Part shown: positions 1 to 6,151 of the stretch, piece after piece
How the letters are laid out: each line of letters starts with the position of its first letter
Numbering within the stretch: position 1 is the first letter of the stretch
Assembly: GCA_021800805.1 (NCBI GenBank)
Contig: JAJYYR010000051.1
Coordinates: forward strand, 1-6,213
DNA length: 6,213 nucleotides
Direction: 5' to 3'
Origin: a bacterium
Lineage (GTDB): Bacteria > SZUA-79 > Acidulodesulfobacterales > Acidulodesulfobacteraceae
Notes under the pieces: generated by a model
Seen by the model: only the letters and a program-made list of their open reading frames with translations
What the model was told of the DNA's origin: nothing
The model's database searches: none
Translations under genes and position numbers: made by a program

Positions 1-182
1 ATGAACTTGCTTATATTAATTACTATCTATCGGTTGCAGAATACATAGACACACTTGACATACCCGTCGATATAAAAAGAAAAGAAATCAAATCGGCGTT
101 AAAAATGGTTAAAACAGCGGCAAAAGTCATCGCTAACAAGATGGACGAAGTATTTGAAAGCGATAAATTTAACGGAAAATAA
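1..182 (+). CDS. 3' end of an unrecognised gene (partial)
   Basis: The frame is open from the window edge (first full codon at 3) to a TAA at 180-182, giving about 59 C-terminal residues. The visible part begins ELAYINYYLSVAEYIDTL and is predicted to be largely helical. Its second half is rich in lysine and alanine (for example SALKMVKTAAKVIANK), and it ends FNGK. No family motif is recognisable, so I assign no function. The gene runs convergently towards the relaxase gene, whose stop codon is only 80 bases away. It therefore belongs to a different transcription unit from the transfer operon. Its acidic/basic helical ending would fit a regulatory or partition-type plasmid protein, but that is a guess. 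Codon use resembles the relaxase gene, with GTC, GAC and CCC codons on an AT-rich background. Confidence 0.6.
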   Translation, partial: ELAYINYYLSVAEYIDTLDIPVDIKRKEIKSALKMVKTAAKVIANKMDEVFESDKFNGK

Positions 183-237
183 CTATTATTTTCACTTGCC
201 CTTATCGGTCAAATTTGAAAGGATTTTTTATATGTTT

Positions 238-257
238 GGAGCTCCTGCGGAAGCTCC
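238..257. terminator. Possible terminator hairpin between convergent genes
   Basis: GGAGCT (238-243) pairs perfectly with AGCTCC (252-257) around an 8-base loop. It sits between the end of the plus-strand gene and the stop codon of the relaxase. On the plus strand it is followed only by TTTAT, and on the minus strand by AAACATA, so there is no proper U-tract either way. A palindrome TCAAATTTGA (209-218) and a run of six T (224-229) just upstream could supply an alternative plus-strand stop. The position favours a terminator, but the structure is weak. Confidence 0.35.
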
Positions 258-261
258 TTTA

Positions 262-2973
262 TCATAATGAAATTTTATATTCTTGCGCTGGCGGGGTTAT
301 GCTTTCAGTGATATTTTGCGTATTATTAAACGACTGCATTATATCTTCGCCCTGTTTAAAGTCGTTTATATTTTCCTTAAAGCCTTTTATTTCCTCTTGC
401 GTTCCGTAAATATTCGTATTGTCTGTGGCTCTTGTCGATAGCACGTAAAAGCTATCTTCCCTTAAATCTCTGCCTACTGAATATAAGGTTTCTTGTTTAG
501 TAGCTCCTTGCGCCTTATAGTTCGTGAGAGCGTAGCCGTAATCAATGCTATTATATTTATTTAAATCGACTTTAATCGTTTTGTCTCCGGATTCGACGGT
601 TAATATTTTTTTATCGAAGTCGATGTCTTGTATTTTCCCCGTTCTCCCATTTTGAACGTCAAGGCTTTTATCGTTTTTTAAAAAAACTATTTCGTCCCCT
701 ATCGAAAGGTCTATATTTTTTTTCTCCCATACCGAAAAATTGCCTTTATTCTTATCCGAAAGATTTAATTCATACTCCCCTTGTTGCTTTATCCTATTAA
801 ATCTTTCGCTATCGTCCTTATAAATCCCCGTGGCAGTCGTATTTAAATATAATTTATCCCCGTCTATTCTCGATATTTCTGCTTTAGTTCCCCTTGCGAT
901 AAAAATCTCGTCGTCTATTTTGTAATTTTTATTAAAGACGAGATAGTCGCCTTTATTATACGACTCGGTGAACCCCTTTGCGGTAGCGTCAAGATTCTTA
1001 TTAAAATTCACGTCTGCGGATATGCTTTTTTTGTCGATTAAATTATTTTCGATTAATTGCTTCCGGACGGCTTCGTTTAGCTGGTTCTTGTCATAATTCA
1101 TTTCAGCGATAATAATCGTATCTTTTCCGGCTTTTATATTTTCTATGTAATGCTCCGTAATAGCCTTTAATTTTTGGTCTGCGTTAGCAAATTCCTTAAT
1201 TGATTTATTAGTTTCAAGGTTCGATAATGCTTTATCGTATTGCTTCCTTGCCACAGCTTCCGCAAGTTCCTTTTGATGTTCCGTTTTAAATCTTTTCGCT
1301 TCAGTCATATTTACCTTGCATGACTTATCGATATTTTCCTGCGCTTCTTTAAAAAATTCTCCCCTTTCAATGCTTTGAAACTGTTTGACGTCTCCGGCAA
1401 ATATGCTTTTTGCGCTCGTCTGCTTGAGTAAAAATTCCGCTTGCTTATCTCCTATCATGCTTGATTCGTCGATTATTAATAAAGTCTTGTCGTTTATTTC
1501 GACGTTATTTTCTTTAAGTCCTGCTATAGTATAAGTCTTTTCTATGCCCGCCGCTTTAAGTTCGTTAGTCGCTTTTGCCGTGGGAGCTATTCCGATTACG
1601 TTATATCCGTTTTTTTCCGCTATTTCCTTAACTAACTTAAACGACGTCGTCTTACCCGTCCCCGCGTCGCCCTGAATGACGTTAAATTTTTTATCGGTCG
1701 ATAATAAAGAAACCGCCTCTTTTTGCCCGTCCGTTAACTTCCTGCCTGTCTTGTTTTCAAATGCTTTAATCGCATTATCGATTTGCTCTTTATTTGCTAT
1801 CTTTTTGCTTTCTGCATTTGTCTTTAATGTATTTATATTATCCCTTACGACTGCCTTAATTTCTTTAGTGGTATATCTGCCGTTCGCAAGTTTGATTAAA
1901 TCTTTATTATCCTGTATAGACTGCTTTATCGCTTCAATATCCCCTATTGCGTAGTTTTTCCTTAATGCTTTATTCTCTACCTGCTCATATTTAAATATAC
2001 GTGAATTTTCTGAAAGGTCTTTAATTGAGTTCTTTACCGCCTCGTCCGTTTTAGTTTTTAAGTCTATTTCTTTTATTTGCTTTTTCTCGTGCTTGGCTTC
2101 ATAAATAGCGGATTTGATATTTTTTAACTGCTCTTGGTTAGCCTTGCTCTCTACCTGTTCCTTAATTTCTTTCAAGGTTCTGTTATGCTCTTTAGTAGCT
2201 CTTGTTTCTTTTTGCGCTATCTGCCTTTGTTCTTTTTCTGACATATTAGGGTATCTTTCCCTAATATCCGCCATTTTAGCGTCTATTTCTTTTTGGCGGC
2301 TCGAAAATGTATCTTTAATCGAAGTATCGTTTAAATGAATATCTGACATTCCTTTATTTCTGTCTATATCCAACTTGTAGCCTAAATCTTCCAATTTATG
2401 AAATAAGATATTTTCCTGCACGACTCCCATATAAACCTTATTTGAGTAAAGCTCCTTAAAATCCATTGCCTTAATATTGCCTTTTGCGTCTTTAGTGTAG
2501 TTATGTATAAAGACGTGCTTATGAAGTTCAGGGTCTCCGTTTCTCGATTCGTAATGAGTGAATTTCGTATAAATCATATTGCCGGTATGTTCAGCTTTTA
2601 ATTTACCGCCTGTTCTCGTCTGCGTTTGTGCGTATCTGTCGGACATAATCTTTAAAGTTTCGTTAACTGATTCGTCAAATGCCTTTCTGATTCTGTCGTC
2701 GTAAACAGCTAATACGCTCGCATTTTTAGAAAGCGTAAAAGTAAAATCTTCGCCGGCAAATCTTTCTGGATCGCCGGCGTTAACCGATAATTTTTCGTTA
2801 GTGGTAGGATTATAACCGTTCGTTAAGGTCAAAAAATCGGCTTCGGAACATCTGCCGGACAGTTTAAAATCGTCCGCAAGCTCTCCGCCCCATTCCGCAT
2901 TTTCTTTTTTTGAATCGAAATAATAGTAATCTCCCGCTTGTGCGTTTGATACTCTAACCGGCGTCGTAATCAT
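262..2973 (-). CDS. trwC: MOBF conjugative relaxase-helicase (TrwC/TraI family)
   Basis: This 903-residue protein nicks oriT, stays covalently bound to the 5' end of the transferred strand and unwinds it. The relaxase domain (about 1-215) has tyrosines Y16-Y18 as catalytic candidates, a probable general-base aspartate D76 (GEDFTFT), and the metal-binding histidines H140, H151 and H153 (THYESR, LHKHVF). A lysine/glutamate-rich, coiled-coil-like linker spans about 222-320. The RecD-like SF1 helicase (about 405-860) appears complete: Walker A GDAGTGKTT (435-443), motif Ia APTAKATNEL, Walker B IIDESSM (500-506), motif III GDVKQFQS, late motif YALTNYKAQGAT (814-825) and VLSTRA (844-849). The length is close to R388 TrwC (966) and well below F TraI (1756). 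ATG at 2973 is the only usable start, because an in-frame stop lies a few codons upstream and no other start precedes the tyrosines. There is no Shine-Dalgarno sequence before it, and 88 bases separate it from the coupling-protein gene. It is the last gene of the operon. Confidence 0.96.
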   Translation of the reverse strand: MITTPVRVSNAQAGDYYYFDSKKENAEWGGELADDFKLSGRCSEADFLTLTNGYNPTTNEKLSVNAGDPERFAGEDFTFTLSKNASVLAVYDDRIRKAFDESVNETLKIMSDRYAQTQTRTGGKLKAEHTGNMIYTKFTHYESRNGDPELHKHVFIHNYTKDAKGNIKAMDFKELYSNKVYMGVVQENILFHKLEDLGYKLDIDRNKGMSDIHLNDTSIKDTFSSRQKEIDAKMADIRERYPNMSEKEQRQIAQKETRATKEHNRTLKEIKEQVESKANQEQLKNIKSAIYEAKHEKKQIKEIDLKTKTDEAVKNSIKDLSENSRIFKYEQVENKALRKNYAIGDIEAIKQSIQDNKDLIKLANGRYTTKEIKAVVRDNINTLKTNAESKKIANKEQIDNAIKAFENKTGRKLTDGQKEAVSLLSTDKKFNVIQGDAGTGKTTSFKLVKEIAEKNGYNVIGIAPTAKATNELKAAGIEKTYTIAGLKENNVEINDKTLLIIDESSMIGDKQAEFLLKQTSAKSIFAGDVKQFQSIERGEFFKEAQENIDKSCKVNMTEAKRFKTEHQKELAEAVARKQYDKALSNLETNKSIKEFANADQKLKAITEHYIENIKAGKDTIIIAEMNYDKNQLNEAVRKQLIENNLIDKKSISADVNFNKNLDATAKGFTESYNKGDYLVFNKNYKIDDEIFIARGTKAEISRIDGDKLYLNTTATGIYKDDSERFNRIKQQGEYELNLSDKNKGNFSVWEKKNIDLSIGDEIVFLKNDKSLDVQNGRTGKIQDIDFDKKILTVESGDKTIKVDLNKYNSIDYGYALTNYKAQGATKQETLYSVGRDLREDSFYVLSTRATDNTNIYGTQEEIKGFKENINDFKQGEDIMQSFNNTQNITESITPPAQEYKISL

Positions 2974-3061
2974 AGCATATTTTATTTTTTATTTATGGTT
3001 AATGGTTTTATACCTACCTGACCGCTTCCGCGCCTTAAAACGCTTCCTACGAAGTTTTTTT

Positions 3062-5095
3062 TTAATCGATTTTGACCTTTGAGCTGACAAACTCCTTAAT
3101 TGCTTCTTTAGCCGCTTCCGCTTCCGACTTCTCCGTCTTTTCGTCGATATCGATATTTTTATCCGGACCCGCCTTTTGTTCTTCGTTTTCCTGTTGGATA
3201 AAATCGTCGTCAGATGTGTTATCCTGCCCTTGTTCCTGCGTCTCCGGCAAATTCCATACAGTCCTTTCGACAAAAGCCTTTATGTCTAATGCTCTGGCTG
3301 GAATAAAAGATATTAAACCTTTTAATTGCTTTATACCGTTATCAGTTAAATATCTCCCGTAGTATTGCAAATCCTTAAGGTTTAATATATCGTTGCTGAA
3401 AACGTTTTTAGTTTTCCGTATATTTTCTGTAGTGCCGGAAGCTCCCCCGAGAAAACCGTCGCCGGTGGGATTAGAAGTAGATGTCAAGGTTTCCCTTACC
3501 TCTTTTTCGCCGAAGCTGTCGGCTATTAATTGCGCGCTTTCTTTTTCCGATGACCTGAAATGATATTTATTATTAGTATTTTCCATAATGCCGTAAAAAG
3601 CGTCGTCGTAAAGTCCCTGCATAGTCATCGGGCTTTGAGTCGATAAAAAGAAAGCAACGTTTTTATGTCTGCAAAGCGATAAAGTTCCGTCCAAATTGTC
3701 TATTTTTGCGATATTGGTCAGCTCGTCAATAATTATGTTAATTCTTGTTTTATTGTCAGTAAAATCAGAAGATAAGATATAATTATTAAGCATAGCGGTA
3801 AATAAAGATAAAAAAGGCTTTTCTTCGTCTTCGTAATCTTTATTGTAAGTTAAAAATATGTTCCTTTTTTCGTCTGGTTTAAATAGCCAGTCATGCAAAT
3901 TAAAAACTTCTCCCGTAGTATTGAAAAATAAAAGATGCCTTATCTCTTGATTATAAGTCGTTAATACGTCTGCGTTGATTTTTTTATCGACTTGCTTTAA
4001 TGCGATTAAGATGTCTTGATTAGTAGTCTTGCCTTTAGTGAATAACGATAAAAGTTTATCTTCTAAAATATTCCTTGCTTCGTTTCTAAAAAAAGGTTGC
4101 GATTCTTTCGGATTAGGTGGTATTAAGTAATGCGACATCTGCCTAATTATCGCTGGATTTTTCATTTCCGATAAAAAGTTCCAACAGTGGCTTCGAGCGT
4201 CCATTATGTTAAGAATAATATCGCCCTGCCTATAGAAAGTTTTTAGAAAGTCGCCGTCAAGGTCATAAAATATAAACTTGCCGGGCTGTTTCATACGGCT
4301 TGATATAAATCTATTTAGCAGTTGCGTTTTTCCGGACCCAGTGCTTCCAGTTATCAAAGTATTTCTGATATCGAATTTAGATGAGTGAAAATATTCTTGC
4401 TGTTCGCTTGAAGGTTTTTTTAAAGTGATATCGTCAATATCTTTATCGCTTTTAATTTCTACATCTGAAACAAACATTATCGCGAAAATTACAACTAACA
4501 TAAATATATCAAAAGCTAATATTGCGATAATAATCGATTCGTGATGTCGCAAATTGAATATTCTTAACATACGGTTTAACGGTGCAAAAATAAATTTTTG
4601 AGTTGCCGAAGAAAACGAAAACCAATTATATATTCCTTGTATAAATTTATGAATTTTAGGCGTCATTGATTTATCGTAAATCAAATATAAATATCCGCCT
4701 AAAGTAATCAAAAATAAAATACCGGAGCTTAATAATCCATATACAAAATTTTTAATGCGCTTCGTAGGAAATTTATATTTGCCGACGTATTTATTAAAAG
4801 AAAAAAAATAAAAAATAGATAACACGACGACGGGGAGCAAACTAAACAACTTTAAATAATATTTCGGCGTTAAAAAATATCCAATTAGAATTATAAAGCT
4901 GATTACAAATACTTTTAATCCCAACTCGAAACCTATCCATATATCATGATTTCTATACCGGCTCGTATAATTAGAATCGTCATTTGTGATTCCTTTTTTT
5001 TCAAGGTTAACAAGTCTTTGTATCTCGTGTTTAAAATCCGATAAAGCCGACTCTTTTTTAACCGGTTTAGGATTATTACTATTAGTATTATTCAT
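3062..5095 (-). CDS. trwB: Type IV coupling protein (VirD4/TrwB/TraD family ATPase)
   Basis: This 677-residue inner-membrane ATPase would link the relaxosome to the type IV secretion channel and drive DNA export. Four hydrophobic stretches precede the ATPase domain, at about 54-76, 81-100, 116-140 and 186-210. Most family members have two. The ATPase shows Walker A GSTGSGKT (250-257), the strand FIFYDLDGDF (274-283), Walker B NIIIDEL (453-459), a glutamine-containing motif LSTQSP (484-489) and the family segment TNNKYHFRSSEKESA (507-521). The tail (about 616-661) is acidic and polar, rich in D, E, Q and N, and looks disordered. In F TraD a comparable tail contacts the relaxosome protein TraM. 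The start is fixed by AGGAG eight bases upstream, which overlaps the TAG stop of the preceding gene, so the two are probably translationally coupled. The identity is secure. The trw-type symbol rests on gene order as well as sequence. Confidence 0.95.
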   Translation of the reverse strand: MNNTNSNNPKPVKKESALSDFKHEIQRLVNLEKKGITNDDSNYTSRYRNHDIWIGFELGLKVFVISFIILIGYFLTPKYYLKLFSLLPVVVLSIFYFFSFNKYVGKYKFPTKRIKNFVYGLLSSGILFLITLGGYLYLIYDKSMTPKIHKFIQGIYNWFSFSSATQKFIFAPLNRMLRIFNLRHHESIIIAILAFDIFMLVVIFAIMFVSDVEIKSDKDIDDITLKKPSSEQQEYFHSSKFDIRNTLITGSTGSGKTQLLNRFISSRMKQPGKFIFYDLDGDFLKTFYRQGDIILNIMDARSHCWNFLSEMKNPAIIRQMSHYLIPPNPKESQPFFRNEARNILEDKLLSLFTKGKTTNQDILIALKQVDKKINADVLTTYNQEIRHLLFFNTTGEVFNLHDWLFKPDEKRNIFLTYNKDYEDEEKPFLSLFTAMLNNYILSSDFTDNKTRINIIIDELTNIAKIDNLDGTLSLCRHKNVAFFLSTQSPMTMQGLYDDAFYGIMENTNNKYHFRSSEKESAQLIADSFGEKEVRETLTSTSNPTGDGFLGGASGTTENIRKTKNVFSNDILNLKDLQYYGRYLTDNGIKQLKGLISFIPARALDIKAFVERTVWNLPETQEQGQDNTSDDDFIQQENEEQKAGPDKNIDIDEKTEKSEAEAAKEAIKEFVSSKVKID

Positions 5096-5102
5096 AATTG
5101 AA

Positions 5103-5109
5103 TCTCCTA
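5103..5109 (-). promoter_or_regulatory. Shine-Dalgarno of the coupling-protein gene overlapping the upstream stop codon
   Basis: Read on the minus strand, TAGGAGA contains both the TAG stop of the RHH gene (5109-5107) and a GGAG Shine-Dalgarno eight bases before the coupling-protein ATG at 5095. Only 11 bases separate the two genes. Ribosomes finishing the first gene stop on the second gene's binding site, the usual layout for translational coupling. Confidence 0.75.
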
Positions 5110-5358
5110 TTTTTTAGCAAATAGTTTTGCTATTTGAATTTGTAAATCGTTAATAAACTTCTCGTCTGTCGTTATATTTTTCACAGCTTCCTTAATTAAA
5201 CTTTCAATATTAAGTTTCGTTAACTCAATACTGTTTTTTTCAAAATAGTTTTGCAATGCTATATTAATTATATCAGTTTTAGTTTTATTTTTCTTTTCGC
5301 TTTCTTTTTGCAATTCGTAATAAATTTCATTAGTAAAATTAACCGTAGTTTTTTTCAT
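5107..5358 (-). CDS. Ribbon-helix-helix relaxosome accessory protein / repressor (TrwA-like)
   Basis: This 83-residue protein has a ribbon-helix-helix (CopG/Arc type) layout. There is a short N-terminal strand KKTTVNFT (2-9), helix A starting NEIYYELQKES, a short turn, and helix B TKTDIINIALQNYFE (26-40). Such proteins dimerise through the strand and insert it into the DNA major groove. Residues 45-83 form two predicted amphipathic helices that could support tetramer formation. In R388, TrwA (121 residues) is a tetrameric RHH protein that binds oriT, stimulates the coupling protein and represses the trwABC promoter. This gene occupies the same place: first in the operon, next to oriT, directly before the coupling protein. 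It is shorter than TrwA, and sequence alone does not prove orthology. The start is ATG at 5358, with AAAAAGGAG eight bases upstream. Likely targets are the repeats at 5430-5473. Confidence 0.85.
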   Translation of the reverse strand: MKKTTVNFTNEIYYELQKESEKKNKTKTDIINIALQNYFEKNSIELTKLNIESLIKEAVKNITTDEKFINDLQIQIAKLFAKK

Positions 5359-5366
5359 ATATACTA

Positions 5367-5375
5367 CTCCTTTTT
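5367..5375 (-). promoter_or_regulatory. Shine-Dalgarno of the RHH gene
   Basis: On the minus strand AAAAAGGAG ends eight bases before the ATG at 5358. The strong match fixes the start of the first gene in the transfer operon. Confidence 0.75.
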
Positions 5376-5429
5376 ATGATATTCCATATATATATCTAAT
5401 TATAACATTAAACACTATATAATTACTGA

Positions 5430-5447
5430 ATTGTAATAATTGTAATA
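5430..5447. repeat. Tandem direct repeat ATTGTAATA x2 downstream of the operon promoter
   Basis: Two perfect, abutting 9-bp copies lie at 5430-5438 and 5439-5447. The predicted start of transcription is about 5450, so the repeats fall in the first transcribed bases of the trwA-B-C operon. An ATTAC/GTAAT inverted pair (5422-5426 and 5433-5437) overlaps them. Tandem short repeats of this size are typical RHH-protein binding sites. A role as an operator or relaxosome site is inferred. Confidence 0.6.
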
Positions 5448-5473
5448 TTCTTATATAGAATATCAAAGAATAT
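5445..5473. promoter_or_regulatory. Probable operator: three AGAATAT-type repeats over the operon promoter
   Basis: ATATTCT (5445-5451) and AGAATAT (5457-5463) form a perfect inverted repeat with a 5-base centre. A second AGAATAT (5467-5473) lies one helical turn (10 bp) further on. The middle copy contains the -10 hexamer and the third lies in the -35/-10 spacer. Protein bound here would block RNA polymerase. The RHH gene immediately downstream is the obvious candidate binder, as with TrwA autorepression in R388. The region is AT-rich, so some repetition could be chance. Confidence 0.55.
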
Positions 5474-5485
5474 TAATAATGTCAA
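5457..5485 (-). promoter_or_regulatory. Sigma70-type promoter of the transfer operon
   Basis: On the minus strand a perfect -35 TTGACA (5485-5480) is followed by 17 bp and a -10 TATTCT (5462-5457, 4 of 6 consensus). The predicted start is near 5450, giving a leader of about 90 bases before the RHH start codon. No other promoter is needed for the three co-oriented genes that follow. The promoter is embedded in the AGAATAT repeats, which suggests repression. Confidence 0.7.
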
Positions 5486-5493
5486 TATTTTAC

Positions 5494-5569
5494 TGTATTT
5501 AAAGCTTTTATGTATTACGCAAGGACGGCATTAAGTCCGACCTTGCGTGTGTCTAATTATGTATTTAAA
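5494..5569 (+). other. oriT: Origin of transfer (oriT) with predicted nick site between 5554 and 5555
   Basis: Arms ACGCAAGG (5517-5524) and CCTTGCGT (5541-5548) pair perfectly. After an A-A mismatch, CGG (5526-5528) pairs with CCG (5537-5539), leaving an 8-base loop. Six bases beyond the hairpin comes TGTCT/A (5550-5555). R388, the model for this relaxase family, has the same arrangement: a hairpin ending GGTGCG, then TATTGTCT/ATAG, with TrwC binding the hairpin and cutting after TGTCT. The hairpin is 5' of the nick on the plus strand, so the strand starting at 5555 would lead into the recipient and the transfer operon would enter last. The location beside the RHH gene matches R388. The exact oriT limits are arbitrary; I chose them to include the flanking direct repeats. 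Confidence 0.82.
5494..5569. repeat. Direct repeats flanking the oriT hairpin (TGTATTTAAA x2, TTATGTATT x2)
   Basis: TGTATTTAAA occurs exactly at 5494-5503 and 5560-5569. TTATGTATT occurs exactly at 5508-5516, abutting the left hairpin arm, and again at 5557-5565, just past the nick. All share TGTATT, which appears three times in the same direction (5494, 5511, 5560). They may be accessory-protein sites of the relaxosome. The function is inferred. Confidence 0.55.
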
Positions 5570-5585
5570 TGCGTAGCACTCTATA

Positions 5586-5810
5586 TTATCTTTTGCTTTT
5601 ACTTTTTTTATTATCTATTGGAACATCTTTAAATATGTCTTTAATTTTTTTAGTAAAGTCGTCTATATTTTTAAAATCTGATAAATATAAATTGTAAGTT
5701 TCTTTATAGACTGACTCTACAAATGCTTTCTTAATTTCTTGATTAGTTTTTACAATTTGTTTTTTGGCTCGTTCAAGTTTTTCTTTCAATTTTGAAATAT
5801 CTGTATTCAT
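5586..5810 (-). CDS. Small charged coiled-coil-like protein, unknown function
   Basis: This 74-residue protein is not recognised. Residues 4-30 (starting DISKLKEKLERAKKQ) are a strongly charged helix with coiled-coil character. The middle (about 31-60) has aromatic residues in a helical pattern, and the end is basic (KKSKSKR, 68-74). It has no signal peptide or membrane segment, so it is probably cytoplasmic. ATG at 5810 is supported by AAAGGGG eight bases upstream. It follows the membrane-protein gene by 24 bases and should be its operon partner. It is the gene closest to the predicted nick on the leading side, and its stop codon lies 31 bases past the nick. A small DNA-binding accessory role is possible from its charge and position, but no motif supports it. 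Confidence 0.7.
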   Translation of the reverse strand: MNTDISKLKEKLERAKKQIVKTNQEIKKAFVESVYKETYNLYLSDFKNIDDFTKKIKDIFKDVPIDNKKSKSKR

Positions 5811-5834
5811 AATAAAATCCCCTTTATAATTTTT

Positions 5835-6143
5835 TTATTTTGAAAGTTTAAAAATCTCTTTGCAATTAATTTTAGTATTATACCATGCCTTACTTATATA
5901 AGGTTTATATTTGACCGGCGGTAAGCTTGTTTTATTATCGATAATACATTCGTCTTTTAATATTTTAAACTGTATTTTTTCGTTAGACGACAAATATTTT
6001 AACAATGGTTTAGCTTTCGTCGGATTAATATTTAGTATTGCGTTTAATCCGGTAGGTATTGGTCTCGGTTGACTTACATAAATTATAGCTATTGTTAATA
6101 ATAATAAAAAACTTAAAGCCGCTATTATCACATTTTTAAACAT
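5835..6143 (-). CDS. Small membrane-anchored or exported protein, unknown function
   Basis: The protein is 102 residues from ATG at 6143. A GTG at 6149 is in frame, but it lies only two bases from the AAGGAG Shine-Dalgarno, whereas the ATG lies eight bases away, the same spacing as its neighbours. The N-terminus (MFKNVIIAALSFLLLLTIAI) is a single hydrophobic segment after one lysine: a signal anchor or signal peptide. There is no lipobox cysteine. The rest, about 78 residues starting at PRPIPTGLNA, would face the periplasm and contains two cysteines (C66, C94) that could form a disulfide. No family is recognised. Small exported proteins near transfer genes are sometimes entry-exclusion factors, but nothing in the sequence shows this. 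It is the first gene of a two-gene operon behind a strong promoter and lies in the predicted leading region. Confidence 0.75.
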   Translation of the reverse strand: MFKNVIIAALSFLLLLTIAIIYVSQPRPIPTGLNAILNINPTKAKPLLKYLSSNEKIQFKILKDECIIDNKTSLPPVKYKPYISKAWYNTKINCKEIFKLSK

Positions 6144-6151
6144 AATCACAT

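Noticed and set aside
1..48. Short plus-strand frame starting with the ATG at position 1
   Set aside because: It stops after 15 codons. The overlapping frame from position 3 is open for 59 codons and more protein-like.
215..409. Plus-strand open frame across the end of the relaxase gene
   Set aside because: It is mostly antisense to the relaxase C-terminus, starts at TTG without a ribosome site, and its composition looks random.
1676..2338. Plus-strand open frames with hydrophobic translations inside the relaxase gene
   Set aside because: They are antisense to the lysine/glutamate-rich linker and helicase start. Reverse complements of AAA/GAA codons give F/L/S-rich false membrane proteins.
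3022..3121. CCGCTTCCGC repeated at 3022-3031 and 3112-3121, exactly 90 bp apart
   Set aside because: It suggested a decayed duplication of the coupling-protein tail, but similarity does not extend beyond the ten bases.
2989..3273. Very basic 94-codon open frame overlapping the coupling-protein tail and the gap before the relaxase
   Set aside because: Its lysine/arginine runs are what the GAA/GAC-rich acidic tail gives in another frame. It has no Shine-Dalgarno and no fold-like pattern.
3072..3362. Plus-strand serine-rich open frame inside the coupling-protein gene
   Set aside because: It is antisense to the acidic tail, and the gene on the other strand is certain.
5461..5473. IHF site starting TATCAA near the operon promoter
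   Set aside because: The second half of the consensus (TTR after four bases) does not match.
5517..5548. The oriT hairpin as a terminator for the small-gene operon
   Set aside because: Neither strand has a T-run after the stem, and the TGTCT/A context explains it better as a relaxase site.
6144..6149. GTG start at 6149 for the membrane-protein gene
   Set aside because: It is only two bases from the Shine-Dalgarno. ATG 6143 has the eight-base spacing seen for the other genes.
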